Part shown: positions 22,406-36,352 of the stretch, piece by piece | Numbering within the stretch: position 1 is the stretch's first letter | Layout: each line of letters starts with the position of its first letter | DNA from: Allacma fusca | Taxonomy: Eukaryota; Arthropoda; Collembola; Symphypleona; Sminthuridae | Direction of reading: 5' to 3' | Assembly (NCBI GenBank): GCA_947179485.1 | Contig: OX359249.1 | Location: 6,944,001 to 7,008,000, forward strand | Length of the DNA stretch: 64,000 nt | Notes under the pieces: generated by a model | The model's input: only the letters and a program-made list of their open reading frames with translations | The model's database searches: none | Told to the model about the DNA's origin: nothing | Program-made: the position numbers and the translations under genes

Positions 22406-25400
22406 TAAACACAAAATGTGGAAGTAGGGATATCAAGTCTCAGTGAAAGTATACAATGAAGGGAAAACAAAAAAAAGTAGGAAAATCAGGGAATGGAGTG
22501 AAAGGAGGTCTGCAGCTCCGACATGATTGCAGATATGATCCCTCACATTGTCTTTATTACGACACACAAGGAAAATGTTATTCCAGGAGAAAGTTGTATC
22601 CCTGATTACGGTGTTCTATAGAAAGAGCCTATCAAATGATTTTCTTCGTGCAAAGCTCACTCAAACAAATCCGAACTTCCTCTCCACTTACATTACTCAT
22701 ACGGGCATGTACTTTATCTCCTCAACTTATTCTCGCATCTCTTCTCCCTTCCCAAGGATCTTCCTGCAAAGCCCCGTAAGCTCGCCGTTGGCTTCACCAC
22801 GTAGAAAACCATAAAGGGGACTTGAAATATGGACAAAGCATTCAGTGAGACAGACAACCATTGGGATTTTACCCCTACTCGAATTTAATGCCTCTTCTTA
22901 CGCCATTATGACCACACAAAAAAAGGTACGTCCCATCTCAAATGATGACGACGCTCTGGCCAGACCTAAATTCTTCCTAACTTCCCCGGAATAGAAATTA
23001 TGCACTATCGTATTTGTCCAGGCCTGTGAGACAATTTCAAGGCTGCCCTTTCTCCATTGATTCCATTCAAGTACACAAGTTTATTTTTCGCATTGCTTCA
23101 GAGCCATCCAAAAATTTGCATTTAAATCCTTCCCTGTCATGCGGATTCCCAAAAGAGTGCATTTTTCTCCCATTTTGTCACTGTCAGGGAAATTCGTGGG
23201 GAACAAATTCCATAGTATTTCATTTCGGGGGGAAGTCCTGGGGGAAAGTTGTACCTAAGTATGGTGTATAATTTCAGTATGTATGTTCGTTCCAAGGGAA
23301 TTATACACCCACACATTAGTATCTACATGCTTCACTTTCACCAAGAGAGTCGTCCCTCCGTGTCGAAATTCCAGCGTGAGAAAATACACATTTATGAATT
23401 TGTCTGCTCGTAAAGTAAATCACCCTTAAGTTTGTGTAATAAACCGGAGATAATATCCTTATATGTTCCCATGCAAATATACCTATACGTACATATTTTT
23501 ATGTAGATCAGAATTTAGAAGAAACTTTCTATACTAATGCCTGGGTAAAGGCATTTGTAAGTGTTCTTGAAACATTTTTCGTCCCCCATTTACGCATAGA
23601 AGCAAGCAGCTATGAAATATTTGATCCCCCCCCCCCAATTTGCAGAATTTTTCCCTACTGTATCTAAAATTGTTCCCCTAATTTCCCTCAATATTTGCGA
23701 CCCCACTGACCCAGAATGTAAGTCTAAGTTAGATATTTTCCTCCAAATATAAGTGGCTTGTTTCAAAAAAGATTTTTTGTTTCAACTTTCCGCCAGACAG
23801 GAAATAAATTTGTGGGCTCTTCAGTGAGAATTTTATGGGCTTTGTAATAGGGCATACATCAAGTTCCTTTATTAAGAATTGTGGGCACATCAATAAAAAA
23901 TATAGAGCAAGGTTGAAGGCAAGCCAACAAAAATAAACGTGAGTAAGTTCCACAGAAATGTGGGGAAAAGCTTTCAGTTGAGTAAAATCCGCTTGACGTA
24001 AGGAATTGTAGACACTGTTTCGCAAGAAATTAGAGACTGTTGTCTTCTTCAAATTTTCTCTCTTCATTTTTAGTAATGTCCGCATTAAAAAATCAAATAA
24101 AATATTTTATCATGGAAATGCTGTCCGTTTAATCCATTGGAGAAAGTTAATAAAATCCTGATTTTGAGGGTCAGCCTGGAAATCTAAAGTTTTGAAATGG
24201 GTGGCTAAATTTTAGAAATTGTGAAGAAAACGCCAGTAAAATGGGGGAATCAAATATTTCCCACGTCTGAGCTCTTAAGAGTAGAAGGGGGAAGGGAATT
24301 TGTACGGACCCTCTAAATACACAAACACTTCAATGGATCTATAGAAATGGGACGGAAATACCTATTTAAATTCCAGGAGTAATCTGGAATGCAAATTACC
24401 GTCGAATTGTCCGGGAAAATTCAAATCGTCCCGTTCCACGAGCCATCCAAGTCTACAAGATCTCAGACGTCGCTATCAGTTCCTGAGGGAATTGGGGATG
24501 CAAGACGCTGTTAGTATTTTATATGCAGCAAACTCCTCTTTAGAACCAGTCACGTCACAATTGTTACATAAATAGGGGAATGAATGTATGTGGGAATGGG
24601 CTGCAGTGCACTGTCGTTGTAGGAGTCTCGAGGAGGGAACAACATCTTTTTTGATTTTGTGAGAATATGCTTCTGTAAGGAGAAAAATTAACACTAGTAC
24701 CTACATAAATGAGCATGTGCAAAAATATTTCTCCCCTTATTTGAAATCTCCTCTTATAACTGAATCTCTTAGAGCCAGATATACTGTTTGGAGTAGACTT
24801 TCTCCTTTCAAGTGTCCGCGAAATGCAAGCAACCTGTCTGGAGTAATTTCAAGGACGAGTGACTCCAGCCCTGAGAAAGGGAATGGGAGAAAGTTACTTT
24901 CCTCTCTCTCTCTACACTACCTTAAGCTAAATTACTAATTCATGGAGTCAATAGAACAACATGAGTTTTGAATACTCTCAAGTTTGGATAGAACTGTGTT
25001 TAAGCCTTCTCAGATTATTTCTAGACTAGAGTTGTTAAGATGCCACTTTCACTCAGCTGGGCTTCGTATCCCAGGAAGTGAAAGTACAAGGATTCTTTAC
25101 TTTTCCTTTCTAAGTCTTAGAATCAGAATTGTTACTGTTGGAGTTTCACTTCTACAAAATCGTTTTCAAGTCTGAATGACACCATCAATACTTCTTAAAC
25201 ATAGGCAGCTTTCTCCTTTACTATAATTACGAATATTCACTCACGAATAAAAATGTGAGTGTCTCAGCATCAATGAGTATAATTTTTTTATAAATACTTT
25301 TATTCTTCACTCTTTAAAAAAATGAAGCCTTTGTGCTGTTGTGTAGAATAATTTTGTCTTCCGATTTAGTAACTTGACAATTGGATTCTTTTCTTAACCA

Positions 25401-28400
25401 AATTAATTGCAGCGGGATTATACGAATTTGCTAATTTCTTTCTCGGGGGATCATTTTCTATTTCCATGGATTTTCCTAATGTGTAGTTTCGCTCCTAAAC
25501 TATTTCCGGCGCGTTGAAGTGCATCTTAGCGTCTTTGTCAATTACCCCAGGAATTTGTGAAAATTGGAATTGATTGAAATTTTACAGTTGATCACTTTTG
25601 ATTGTAAAATCCTCAAGTAATATTTTCGGAGGATATGATTTAAAAGCGTATTTGAGGGTTCTAATCCGAATTTAACCGTTGAGTTGGCCAATTCTTGAAG
25701 ATGTGACTTTTGAGGGAAATCTGAGGAAATGTAGAGAAAGTCAAGATAAGCATTTCTCCTTGTGAACCTTTTTGAGCTCCTGGACATGTTCCAAAGAGAA
25801 CGTGAAAGCTTGAGATTGTTTCTCTTGAGGCTATCTATTCCAATATATATGGTCTAGCGTGGAAATTGCTATTTACATTTATTGCTCGGATCCAAAGTGA
25901 TCGCAGAAGGCTTGACTCAGCGTCAGAAACAAACATCAAAGTGGACGCAGTTGTAAATTTCCTAATGTTAAAACTGGGCTGGGAAAACTTCTGAATTCCT
26001 GGAAGCGAATTTACTCAAATCATTCACCTCAGATTTTGTATCTTATTTTCAAAAAACTGTATCACAGGCAATATTAATTAGCAAACAAATTTTAAACATT
26101 TGAGCAAAAATTATCAAAAAATTTCAAGCAACGACATTAGAAACATTCCAGAATTATTAGAACGCGGTTTGAAATTGTGGAATCTGTTCAAACATTTTTT
26201 TGTTTTTTTCGTAAAACATGAATGTGTAATAATTGTAGGAGATAGAGGCTTTTCATGAATTTTGGGCGACGTTCCAAAAATTTGCGAAATAAAAACTTAT
26301 GGGATTTGTTGAAAATTTGAAATCTAGAATTTTTCATAAATTTGGGGGAACGTTTTAGAAAGTGGCAAAAACACTCCGAAATTTTCAGAAAGATTGTGAA
26401 AATCATTCGGGAAAATTCTCGGAAAAAATCTCTCCCAAAATCAATTTTGTTAAATTCCCAACCCCGATTTAAATCGATGCTTCTACGTCCACTTCACTTG
26501 ATTGATTGGAAATATGTCTCAATGAGATATGAAGTTGCAGGATCACGTTTTGAGGGGAGAAAGTTGTGTAAGAGTAAAAGTTAAATGAAAAGGATACAGT
26601 TAATTTAATTGATCGAGAAGAAAGCAAAACTTTCTCCTTTCGGCTGTCAATACTTTTGCTAAGTGTTGTGTGTGAAGGAAGATATTTTGGAGAAAGTCAG
26701 AGAAAGCGAGTGATACAATAAAGGATTGGTAGGAAATTCCCAATGAGATTTGAGAACCTAGGGGAGAGGAGTAGCTCATTAGAAATTACATGGAGTAAGC
26801 GGAACTTGTGTGATTGATGCACTCCTGGGATTATGCCTCAGGTCCAGATCAGTTTCAATCTTATTGCAACTTGAGTACAAGCAACTAACAATACGGACGT
26901 ACATGTGCACTGCACAAGGTGCTCAATGTCTTCTCCCACCCTCTCCAGCTCAATCAGAGATTCAAAACATTTTCTCATTTTATTGAAAATTCCTTTTGAA
27001 TTTTTTTACGGATTTATATACACTAATAACATTCTCAAAGAGCCAAATAAGGCAAAATTCTAAAAAACACTAAAGCAAAATCATCCTTAAAAATATCCAT
27101 CTACAAAGGAATTTCACATCTGACTGAATTAAAAAATGATTTTGTTCTCCCGGTAAAACATCCTTGATTTTAGCTAACTTTCCCCAGACACGATAATTTT
27201 GACACTGACCGTTAAAGTTCTTCTTAAATTTTTACCCCAAAAATTAAGAAGATTTTTAGTATGAGGGGGTATGTATTTTTTGCTTACTCTGTAATTTGAA
27301 ATTGCTGAGAGGGCTTGGGATATATATTTTTTTATATTTCTTCTGTTTTTACTTTCAATCCCTCCCCATGCCCAAAACACACTTTTAATTCACACGGGAG
27401 CTTCGTTTGCGATTTGAAGACTTGGAATCCTTTGTGCCCCAAAATCTATTCCCAATTTCCCATCTGGAATTCGCAGTCATTTCAGAATTCCAAAGGGATT
27501 ATTTAGTATGGGGGAAAGTCACTGTACTTTCACATGCAAATGCATATTTGACAATTGTATCAAAAGAAATGCACCCAATACTGGATATTTTGCTCGCGTA
27601 ATGTGAATATCGTGGAATTGCAACTCTCTGCATTTTGGTTGACCCCAAAAATTTTCTCTTAAAAAAAATCAAGAGTAGAGACTTCAATGGAATTTTATTC
27701 CTCGCTTTTGCTTTGTCACAGTGTTTCAAAGATTTTTCTTTGAGTTCTACCAGTTTTCATAATCTGTTTGAATTTTATCCCCTGTCCAATTTACAATTCT
27801 TTTTTAACAACTTCCTGTGTTTCTTTGGAACAATTTTGGTTATGCTTCCTACACTTTTGCAAAAATTGCAATTTGACTTTTCACATGTGTTGTAACTTCC
27901 TTCTAGGGAGGTTTGCGCTGGGTTCATTTTGCCTGGAGGCAAAAAAATATCTTACAATTTTGAATATCCTCCAGAATTGTATCTAGACCATGTTACCTCT
28001 TCACTGATGCTATGCATCAATGTGAGGGATGGGTATGGGATTTCTCATGTTTCATTCCCTCCCTCTATCCACTTAAGGAAGGGCTTAAGAAACTCTTTGT
28101 AAGGGAGATTTTTCTAAAGGAGACAAAAGGAAGAAGATCCCTTGGAAATCCCTTATAAGGAGTTTTTACTACAAATAAATACAGATACGTAATTATGTGC
28201 ATCTGTGCCTGGGATGTGAGTACAGGGAGGGCATAAGTGGATGCATCCTTGGTGTAGGGGCGTTTCAAGTACATACATTAAAGATAAGGGCTCGGTATAA
28301 GTCTGTATGAGAGACACGTAGGAGTAGGTGGGAAATTGTGTACATGCCATAAAGGGAAAGTATCGATAAATCCTACATTGTCCCATAAGAACGTGTGCAA

Positions 28401-28660
28401 GTGCTCAGGACAATGTGCCTCAACGAGTTGCGGACATTGCTTTCTTTTTGTTACGTGGAGCACGTCTTCAGGAGGTCCTCTCCTCTCAATGGGAGGATTT
28501 TTTTCCACCAAACGGTTTCTTCAGCTCAGGAGGGATCCCACTTTCCGAACCACTCTCCCTATAAGGTACCCCCTTATACAAATATTTCCCCTATAAATCC
28601 AAAAATATTTCCGCACATTCCGCTCCTCTAGGATGCTAATTGCTTTCTCCTATGAAGAGC
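22406..28660. other. Gene-less stretch
   Basis: I see no gene, only isolated GAGAAAGT/GTGAAAGT motifs on both strands (near 22586, 23334, 24142, 24889, 25048, 25077, 26561, 26691) and a C homopolymer near 23623-23636. A weak two-copy repeat of about 82 bp may exist at 26250-26385 (TTTCATGAATTTTGGG versus TTTCATAAATTTGGGG). Confidence 0.5.
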
Positions 28661-28670
28661 TTCATAGAGT

Positions 28671-28694
28671 AGACTCTCGTTATAAGGGCCTCCC
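28671..28694 (+). repeat. TIR-like motif
   Basis: AGACTCTCGTTATAAGGGCC then TCCC. A strong member of the dispersed family. Reversed members follow near 28792 (TATAGAGACTTTG) and at 28911. Confidence 0.6.
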
Positions 28695-28910
28695 TGGGAA
28701 CAGAATTTGTTAAAAAATCCCGCCAGCTCAGGAACGAACTAGGAAATTGTAAATACAAATAATAGAGACCCAGCTTGTAGAACGGGGTGCGTTATATAGA
28801 GACTTTGCTACGTTCGTATAGTCTGAAAATTAACGTGGGGATAGGGAGGAATATTGAGAGGGATTTTTGTCCCTAGAGTGAAAATAGTGTTGGAAGGGTG
28901 ATGGTTATAA

Positions 28911-28934
28911 CGAGGGGTCGACGTATAAGTGAAA
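28911..28934 (-). repeat. TIR-like motif, reversed
   Basis: ATGGTTATAACGAGGGGTCG then ACG. It faces the forward copy at 28671 across about 240 bp. Confidence 0.5.
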
Positions 28935-29212
28935 TTGTCCTGTTTCGAGTGTTGTAGTTGCTAATGTTGCGGAACTTAAAAGGGGTCCTACCACAACTGG
29001 TTCTCGGTGCTCCTTCTGCTGCTTCTTTGCAGAACATTTTCGGATTCATTAAATCTCGATGTAGTATGAAAGGACCTAATTTATTACTGCAGGAAATACT
29101 AGTTGAGCAATTAATCAAAGTAATTTTGACGTTTAGCTTTAATAAGTCCAATAGCTTTGCTCCTAATAATGCCCCACGTAGAGAAAACACAGACAAATTA
29201 TTATCAAATTGA

Positions 29213-29450
29213 TCCTTATAACCAGGTTGTTCCGCCTAGTTTACACAGATCACGGGAGCGAGAAAATTTCTCCACTATAACGAGACTTGATGATACGAGG
29301 CTTGCATTATAAAGAGACTTTGATTGTAACGAGACTTCCCTTGTAACGAGACCTCCCTCATAACGAGACTTCTTTTATGAAGAAATCTCCTTATAACGAA
29401 CATCCCTTGTAATGGACGTCCCCTTGAACCAGATTGAACTTAAAAATTGT
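29213..29450. repeat. Tandem array of the TATAACGAGACT motif
   Basis: At least nine successive degenerate units of about 20-25 bp are built from ATAACGAGACTTCCCTTGTA: CTATAACGAGACTTG, TGATACGAGGCTTG, TATAAAGAGACTTTG, TGTAACGAGACTTCC, TGTAACGAGACCTCC, CATAACGAGACTTC, TTATAACGAACATCC, TGTAATGGACGTCC. A transposon-end motif appears to have been amplified into a satellite. Confidence 0.75.
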
Positions 29451-32400
29451 AACAGACTCATTTTTAAAGTATCCGACCCTAGCCCAGAGAAATGACTACA
29501 GGTAAGCAAGAATTCCCTTGCAAGAAGTAGTCCCTTGTAACGAGCTTCGACTGTAATGTTATCCCAGATATTTACCCACGCTCCGCTCTCCTGTTCGTGT
29601 TGATCCACCTCCTGCTTTTAGTATTCCAAAAGAACCAGCTCATGCCCGCACACTGGACACATAACATATTAACTGGGTCTGAACCCCAGCCTGAATCCTA
29701 AGACAGAACGAATCCGAGCCGAACAAACACTCGTCTAATATTTCCCTCTCCTGAATAACAAAACAGTCTTCTCCACATCCGAGCTCCACTTGATTTCCAA
29801 TATCCAGCAGTCAGTCCGAAAACTCACCCAACAGACTAATGTAAACAAGGAGGAAACAACCTCATTGCATTTCTCTATGTCAGCGCCCTAAATTAAGAGA
29901 CAACTCCTCTGTTTTGTAATACGAACCCATTCTCCAGGATTCGGTTCCTATTATTGACCCACAGTCCAAACCATATGGCAGGCCCAAAAAATCAAATCAG
30001 TAGCAAATATCCCTACAATAAACACCCAAACGAGCAAATATCCCCACAGTACATTCTCCCCAACAAAGACCACCCTAAATTTAGCATTGGTCCAACACTA
30101 CAAAAAAACTTTCTCTTCAGGACCTGAAACCAAAATATTCTGTCCCATTTGAATTTACCCCAGGATTAATATTTCTTATAAAAGCAGAAACTCTCTAAAT
30201 GACCGAGCCTCGGGTCTACACAAAAAATGTTCTCTCATTTGACCCATTATTAATTTTTCTGGTTTCAATAGCATTCACAATAAATTCTCGATATGACGGA
30301 GCCCCTTAAAAGAAAAATGTTTCATAAAATATTGAAAAGATTTCTGTTCACAATTTTATTTTTCTTACCTAAAAGTGTGTCCATTTTTGTCACTGTACAA
30401 ATAAAACATGTACTTACATCAAGGGGATTCCTTAAAGCAAGATTTGACTGGAAAAACTGGAAATTACCAGCAGAAATAATCCAAGGCTGGGCTTTCTCTT
30501 GAGACCTCAATTTTTCTTAACTTTCGAATGGGACTTTCTCCTTGAAGGTGAAAATCTTTGAATCGACTGCAAATATAAATTGACTATTGATTCTTTTCCC
30601 TCAAGACAGAATTTCTTTTATCCCACTCTCTCCCATCTCAATGATTGTAACACGCTCAAATTGAGAAAGAGCAGTGAACTGAGGAAAGAAATTTTTTACT
30701 TTCTCCAATTCAAAAAAATCTTTGTACTATTTCAAATTATTTGCCAAAAATGCTTTCTCCAGTTAGCCCCATTTCAGTTTCCATTATTTCCTGGAGGTGA
30801 CCACGGGGCAATTGACAACAGTCAGGGTCTGAGATGAAAGCAAAGAAAATTGGAGAAAGTCAACTTTTAAAATTATTAAAGATTGGATTTTTTCCAGACA
30901 ATTTAATTTTCCAGGTAATAGTGTCTAATGCAAGGAAACCGGTCCTTAGCATTTAATCACTGTGTTTAAGCAAAATATATTTGAGGAATCCAAACACAAA
31001 AAATTAACACCTGGCAATAACTGGAAATATAACAATTTTTTTCCTTAAGTCAAAATACGGTTGCACATGGAGTGAGTCACTTGTAAAAAAAATTGTCACT
31101 GTATTCTTCAATTGAGATTTCCTTTTTCCCTGAGTTGAGGCAGTAATGCTAAAAGCGTATATTTGAGCAGGACCTTCAATTACTGGGGAAACCACAGAAG
31201 GAGCGTGTTCAGTGAGTACAGTGTGATTCAAGTTACACAAGACGAGGATGGAATTTATACTCGGAAATGGAACTGGTCTCGAGATGGGGGAAAATTAAAT
31301 GTAACTCATGCGGAAAGGTTCACAACCACATGGAGAGATATTGCCTAGAACATTTCCTCTATTAGTGTGTACAAGGTGCTAGAAAACCTCTCAACCCTTC
31401 CTTTTCCCATTGTCACGAGAAATGATAAAATTCAAGTCTCAGTGGTTAAAAAAATATCCCTCCAGATTTTTTGACATTTATTTCATCCCACTACTCCAAA
31501 ACCCTCGAAGAAGCAGAATCAAGCAAAATTCATGGAACAAACTCCGGGTTTTTTGACAAACTATAAATTAGTAGCATTGTGAAAAATTCTAATTTTTCGA
31601 AGAAATTAGCAATTTCCGGAACAAGAATTTCTCACAAAATTGACTTAATTTTTCCCCAAAATTTTATTACAGGATTTAAATCTAAAAATCTCATTTTCAA
31701 AAAACCCCTCCAATTTTTTTGACTACTCCCAATTTCAGGGTTCATAACTACAGCATTGAAATAAATTTTGAAAAATCAAAATCAAAAATATGTTGTGGCA
31801 TTTTCATTTGCCAGAGTGTGAAAATCTCCGCTTGAGCGTATTTTGAGTTATAGGGACATTTAAAATGTTGTTCCTTGCTGGGGTGGCCCATTGGATAGAG
31901 TGACTGTGTCCCAGGATGTTGGAGTACAGAGTGAGGACGGATCAATTAAATTAGAAAAGTCAGGAGAGTCTAGTGACGTCAAGGTTGTCAGACCGGGAAA
32001 AAACTAGGGAACCTGATCATAATTGATTTTAAGGAAAGGATCGGACGATGGATGAGCAAAACACTGGAGAAAGTTGTATAAAAAATAGTGAGAAGATAGT
32101 CCGCCCTTTATACAGGAGGATTCGAAAGTGGGAAAAAATGTAATTCTAATAATTATTTATAGTTTGGATTCAATAATTTAAACCTGAGGCTAATGGAAAT
32201 ATGCCCTTATTTTTTTCCCAATAGAGAAAATTTCTGTGTGCTATTTCTCAAGGAGAAGAATTAATTTTGAGGTTAACCGGAGCCTCTTCCAATATTTCCG
32301 ATACATCAAAAAAGTACATAGCGCGTACTAAAGAGATTTCAAATGTAGAAGCCTGTCATAATGTAGCATGTCATTGTTTTGACCTTATATAGAAAAAAAG

Positions 32401-33240
32401 AAATGAGAATTGGAGAGTCCCGTGAAGTGAGATTACAGTGCAATGGGGAAGGTTTATGGAGTAACCTCTGGAAAATAGGATTCAGAGGGAATTTTTGGTC
32501 TGGATCAGTAAATGCATGTGTTTTGAGACGTATGAGAGGCTGCTGGTACTGTTTGCTTCCTGTATGTGTGCTGAGGGTGTGAAATGAGAGTGGACTAAGA
32601 AGCCAGTCTAAATGCATCCCACAAACATTTAATGGCAAATGGTTGAGGATCCGCTAAATATTTATGAGGTGAACAAAACAGGGTGTGTGAGGAGGATTCT
32701 GTTCCTATCTCAAGATTAATGGATTCTTACAACTGAACTGACTTGTGATTTTTTCCGCCTTCTTTTTCCTCCGCTCCTGAAGGATCCAAGCGGAGGCCAT
32801 CCTGGGATTGGGAAGACCGTCAAAGGGGGAAGAATTAATGCACTCACGTAGATTCTATAAATTACTCGATAATAGACTCGGCGTTTCTTCAGATTCCTCA
32901 ATAAACCATAGAGCTGTTGGGATGGGAAGGATAAACAAAGCACTTCTCTGAGGATGGCCCTACTCGAGAAAACTGTGAGGTTTTTCTCCTCCAAGGCGTT
33001 CCCTTTCACTTGGAACAACACTTTCCCTTTTTTTAATATCATTTTAAACCCCCGTCATCAATTATATCCAGGGGGCTCCTCATAAATTCCTTTACTAGCT
33101 CCTCTCCATTCTGAACTCTCAGTTTTCTGTTCCTCTCTCCTGAAATGTTTTTTCACCTGTGAAAGGTTTAACAAGGTGTGGGGGTTATTTGTGAGAAAGT
33201 TTTCATGTTTTAGAAAAAATTAGGGAGAAAGCATGAACCA
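29451..33240. other. Gene-less stretch, C/A-rich at its left end
   Basis: I see no gene. 29640-30180 is C/A-rich on the + strand. TIR-like motifs lie near 30187 and 30286 (CTCGATATGACGGAGCCCC), about 100 bp apart in the same orientation. ACTTTCTCC/GGAGAAAGT motifs lie near 30109, 30533, 30700, 30756, 30851, 32065 and 33192. Confidence 0.5.
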
Positions 33241-33244
33241 TTCG

Positions 33245-33813
33245 GATTCTATTTGGTGGTTTTACTCGGAACATTCTACTTGGTGCTTTTACCATAAAAA
33301 TATACTTCGGACTGTTACTATGTAAATTCTTCGTGGCACTTTCACCATAAAAATTCTCCTTCACACTTTCACTATGCAAATTCTCCAGCGCACTTTCACC
33401 ATGTAAATTCTCCATTGCACTTTCACCATATAAACTCTACATCGTACTTTCACCATTTAAATTCTCCTTCAAACTTTCACCATGCAAATTCTCCATTGCA
33501 CTTTCACCATATAAACTCTACATCGTGCTTTCACCATTTAAATTCTCCTTCAAACTTTCACCATGCAAATTCTCCATTGCACTTTCACCATATAAACTCT
33601 ACATCGTACTTTCACCATTTAAATTTTACTTCAAACTTTCACCATGCAAATTATCCGTCGCACTTTCACCACGCAAATTATCCGTCGTACTTTCACCATG
33701 CAAATTATCCGTCAGACTTTCACCATGTAAATTCTCCTACAAACTCTCACCGTGCAAATTTCCCTCCGCAATTTTATTAATCAAATCCTCCGCAGCACTT
33801 TCACCATTCAAAC
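33245..33813. repeat. 27-bp satellite with an 81-bp higher-order unit
   Basis: About 21 copies of a 27-bp unit, ACTTTCACCATGCAAATTCT then CCATTGC. In the centre, three 27-bp variants (ATATAAACTCTACATC, ATTTAAATTCTCCTTC, ATGCAAATTCTCCATT) form an 81-bp unit repeated three times, starting at 33419, 33500 and 33581. Every unit carries ACTTTCACC, the complement of GGTGAAAGT. Because 27 is a multiple of 3, several frames stay open (for example a His/Asn-rich frame at 33415-33780); I do not consider these proteins. Confidence 0.95.
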
Positions 33814-36186
33814 AACTACTATTGCCGAAGGGACTATTCATAAGGTTATCAATGTTTTACAAAATACACAACGAACTTCCAATTTGATTTTCTATTTCAT
33901 TAATTATGGTATAAATATCATTAGGTAGTGTGCAATCAACCGGAATGCTAAAACAATTCCGCGTGAGACAGAAGGTAGTAAAAGAAAGTTTACATAAAAA
34001 ATAAATTCACCAAGAACTAATAGGAAAACCCAACATATCTTTACCCAACGGGTTTACCAACCCATCTTGGAAATGCATTCTCCTCCTGTGGCTTCCTCAC
34101 TCAAGTAGTGTCAGTCAGAGTTTCGAAAACACCAGAGTAGGTTTATTTAAAGTACAGCAAGTAAATGGAAAGTGGTTCACATACTAATGACGTGGTTGAT
34201 GTAAGTCTTGGAATCAAATAGTGTCTCGTCAGTATTGTTCGCCAGCTCCATGGATAAACCTGTTATGCGTTTACGAGCTATTACGGAGAAGTGCTTATGT
34301 GAATTGTTGTAACGAACTCCGGACATTTCTCGCTCCACTACATGCTCCTAAATGTTAAATTCTCAGACCTGAGACAGGTAAGAGAGCCACATGAGGTAAC
34401 TGAATAATTATATCCAACCTGCTCAATTTCACGTTCCCAATGATTTCAACGAATGAGGAAAGATTGACCAAATCTATTGGAACGGATTGTTGCAACTTCA
34501 TTAAAATAATGTGACAGTCGTTAACCGAAACCCGGGAAATGTCTTCAGCCTACGATCACTATCCAAAATGTTCAAAATAATTAATTACTTTCTCCAAACT
34601 TTCACTCTCATTGTGACCCATGCCAGGAGGATTTTATGCCTTGATGCAAATCATCAATAAAAACGGAATCTACAAATTCAATTAAGCAGAGGAGGTTTTT
34701 ATGCAAATCAATAGCACCCCTTTGGAACAAACCCACTTTCTCCACTTTCACCATACTCAGTCTACGTTACTTCAGAAAATTTTGACAGGGAGGTTTCCAA
34801 TTGGATGCACGAAGGGAGTAAATTTTCCCCTCAGGACAAAATTCCCCCTCCCCTCTGGACATGAATGATAATAATGGTTGTTATTGTTACTAAGAATAAG
34901 ACAAGGCCCGGAATTTGTAGATATATTTGGGACATCAAAGAATAAAAAAGTCCCAGCCTCCCATCCCGGCCCTGTAATCCTGCCAGTGTGGGAATGGGGA
35001 AAATAGACCGAACGTGTTTCATTACCTTGTGTCACGCACGGCCCTCTCTTCCCATCTCCACAGAGGCTCCTGAGGATTTAAATAATAAGAGAACTCAAGC
35101 TATTTCCACCAGGCATCTAAATGAATAAAGAAAATTTCCTCCGCCAAGCCGGTAGTTGTTGGGGGAAATAAAAAGTTGAGAGATCTCTTTAAATACATTT
35201 TATGCTCCGGCACGACTTGTCAAACGAACCCACGTGTGGAGACTCCTCCCTTCAAATTACAATGCACAATTGCTGTAACAGACCCCCTTTTATAGAGGCA
35301 CAGACAATTGTCAATCCAAATGACACTTGTGCAGACAAAAAAATTGCTTCTGATCCATGAAAACTGTTGGGAATATTTTTCAACTCGTAAGGAGCTTAGT
35401 CTGAGTCTATTTTAGCAATTGGAGTGATTTGGAGGAAAAAATTATTTTATAAGTCTTTCTAAAATTAAAGTAAGACAGTAAAGTAAATATTCCCCAAATA
35501 TTTAGAACTATAGGGAAAATTGACCAGGGGGTTCGATCATAGTAAAATCCTACTGTAGTGTTTTCGTACGCCCTCCTCGTCTATTTTGATGGTAAGCCGA
35601 TGAGGGAAAGTTCCCAGGGAAATTTTTATTAAATGAGAGACGCGTAAATAATTTCTTAGAGGGGAAAAATGTATTGTATTTTTATTGGAAGCATCGGACG
35701 CTTTCCCAGGGCTCTTAAACTTTTCAGGAACAATCATTTTATTGATATTGCACAACTTCGAAATTACGGGGGAAATCTCAGTCACATTTCCCATACTAAA
35801 CGAGCATTTACAATACACTTTGAGCATAATGTCGGACGCCCTGAGTAAGTACCCCTGGAAGGTCCTGTCCAAGCAACACACGTTTAAAATGGACAGAGAT
35901 TTTTAAATGTATTAAAACGTCCGATTTTAAAGCAAGGGTTTTATTTTTACAATATTCCCTAAGTTCCGTTGACCACAGTGGAATTGTACCCCAGCATTAG
36001 TTTTATTTGTCTAATTCCTCACAACGAGTGTAAGCTCAGGTACATAATTGCTCCTAAGCAGATGACATTCATACAGCGCAGCCTCGCTATAGAGACTTAA
36101 AATAAATTGCTTGTAATTACACAAAATGTACCCAACGCATTCCAACTTACCGCAATGTTAATTACTCTCCTTTGAGACCACTCACC

Positions 36187-36214
36187 GACTACTCTCGCTA
36201 TAACGGCCCCCTTT
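36187..36214 (+). repeat. TIR-like motif
   Basis: GACTACTCTCGCTATAACGG then CCCCCTTT. It is close to the family consensus in the core and C-run but lacks a clean CAGT end. The reversed copy at 36329 gives an inward-facing pair of about 165 bp. Confidence 0.6.
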
Positions 36215-36328
36215 TGGGTACAAGAGCCTGGTCACTTAGAAAATATTTTACGAAATTTTGCCTGGGAATTTTAATTAAAGCTAAAGCTCCTGAGGTCATG
36301 ACCGGTCAATATCCCAGTGTACAGATTT

Positions 36329-36352
36329 GTTATGACGGAGTCTCCAGTCGAC
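36329..36352 (-). repeat. TIR-like motif, reversed
   Basis: TGTTATGACGGAGTCTCCAG then TCGA. Opposite orientation to 36187. Confidence 0.5.

Noticed and set aside
33415-33887. His/Asn-rich and Lys/Pro-rich periodic proteins from the 27-bp satellite
   Set aside because: Open frames follow automatically from a stop-free unit divisible by 3; several frames and both strands are open.
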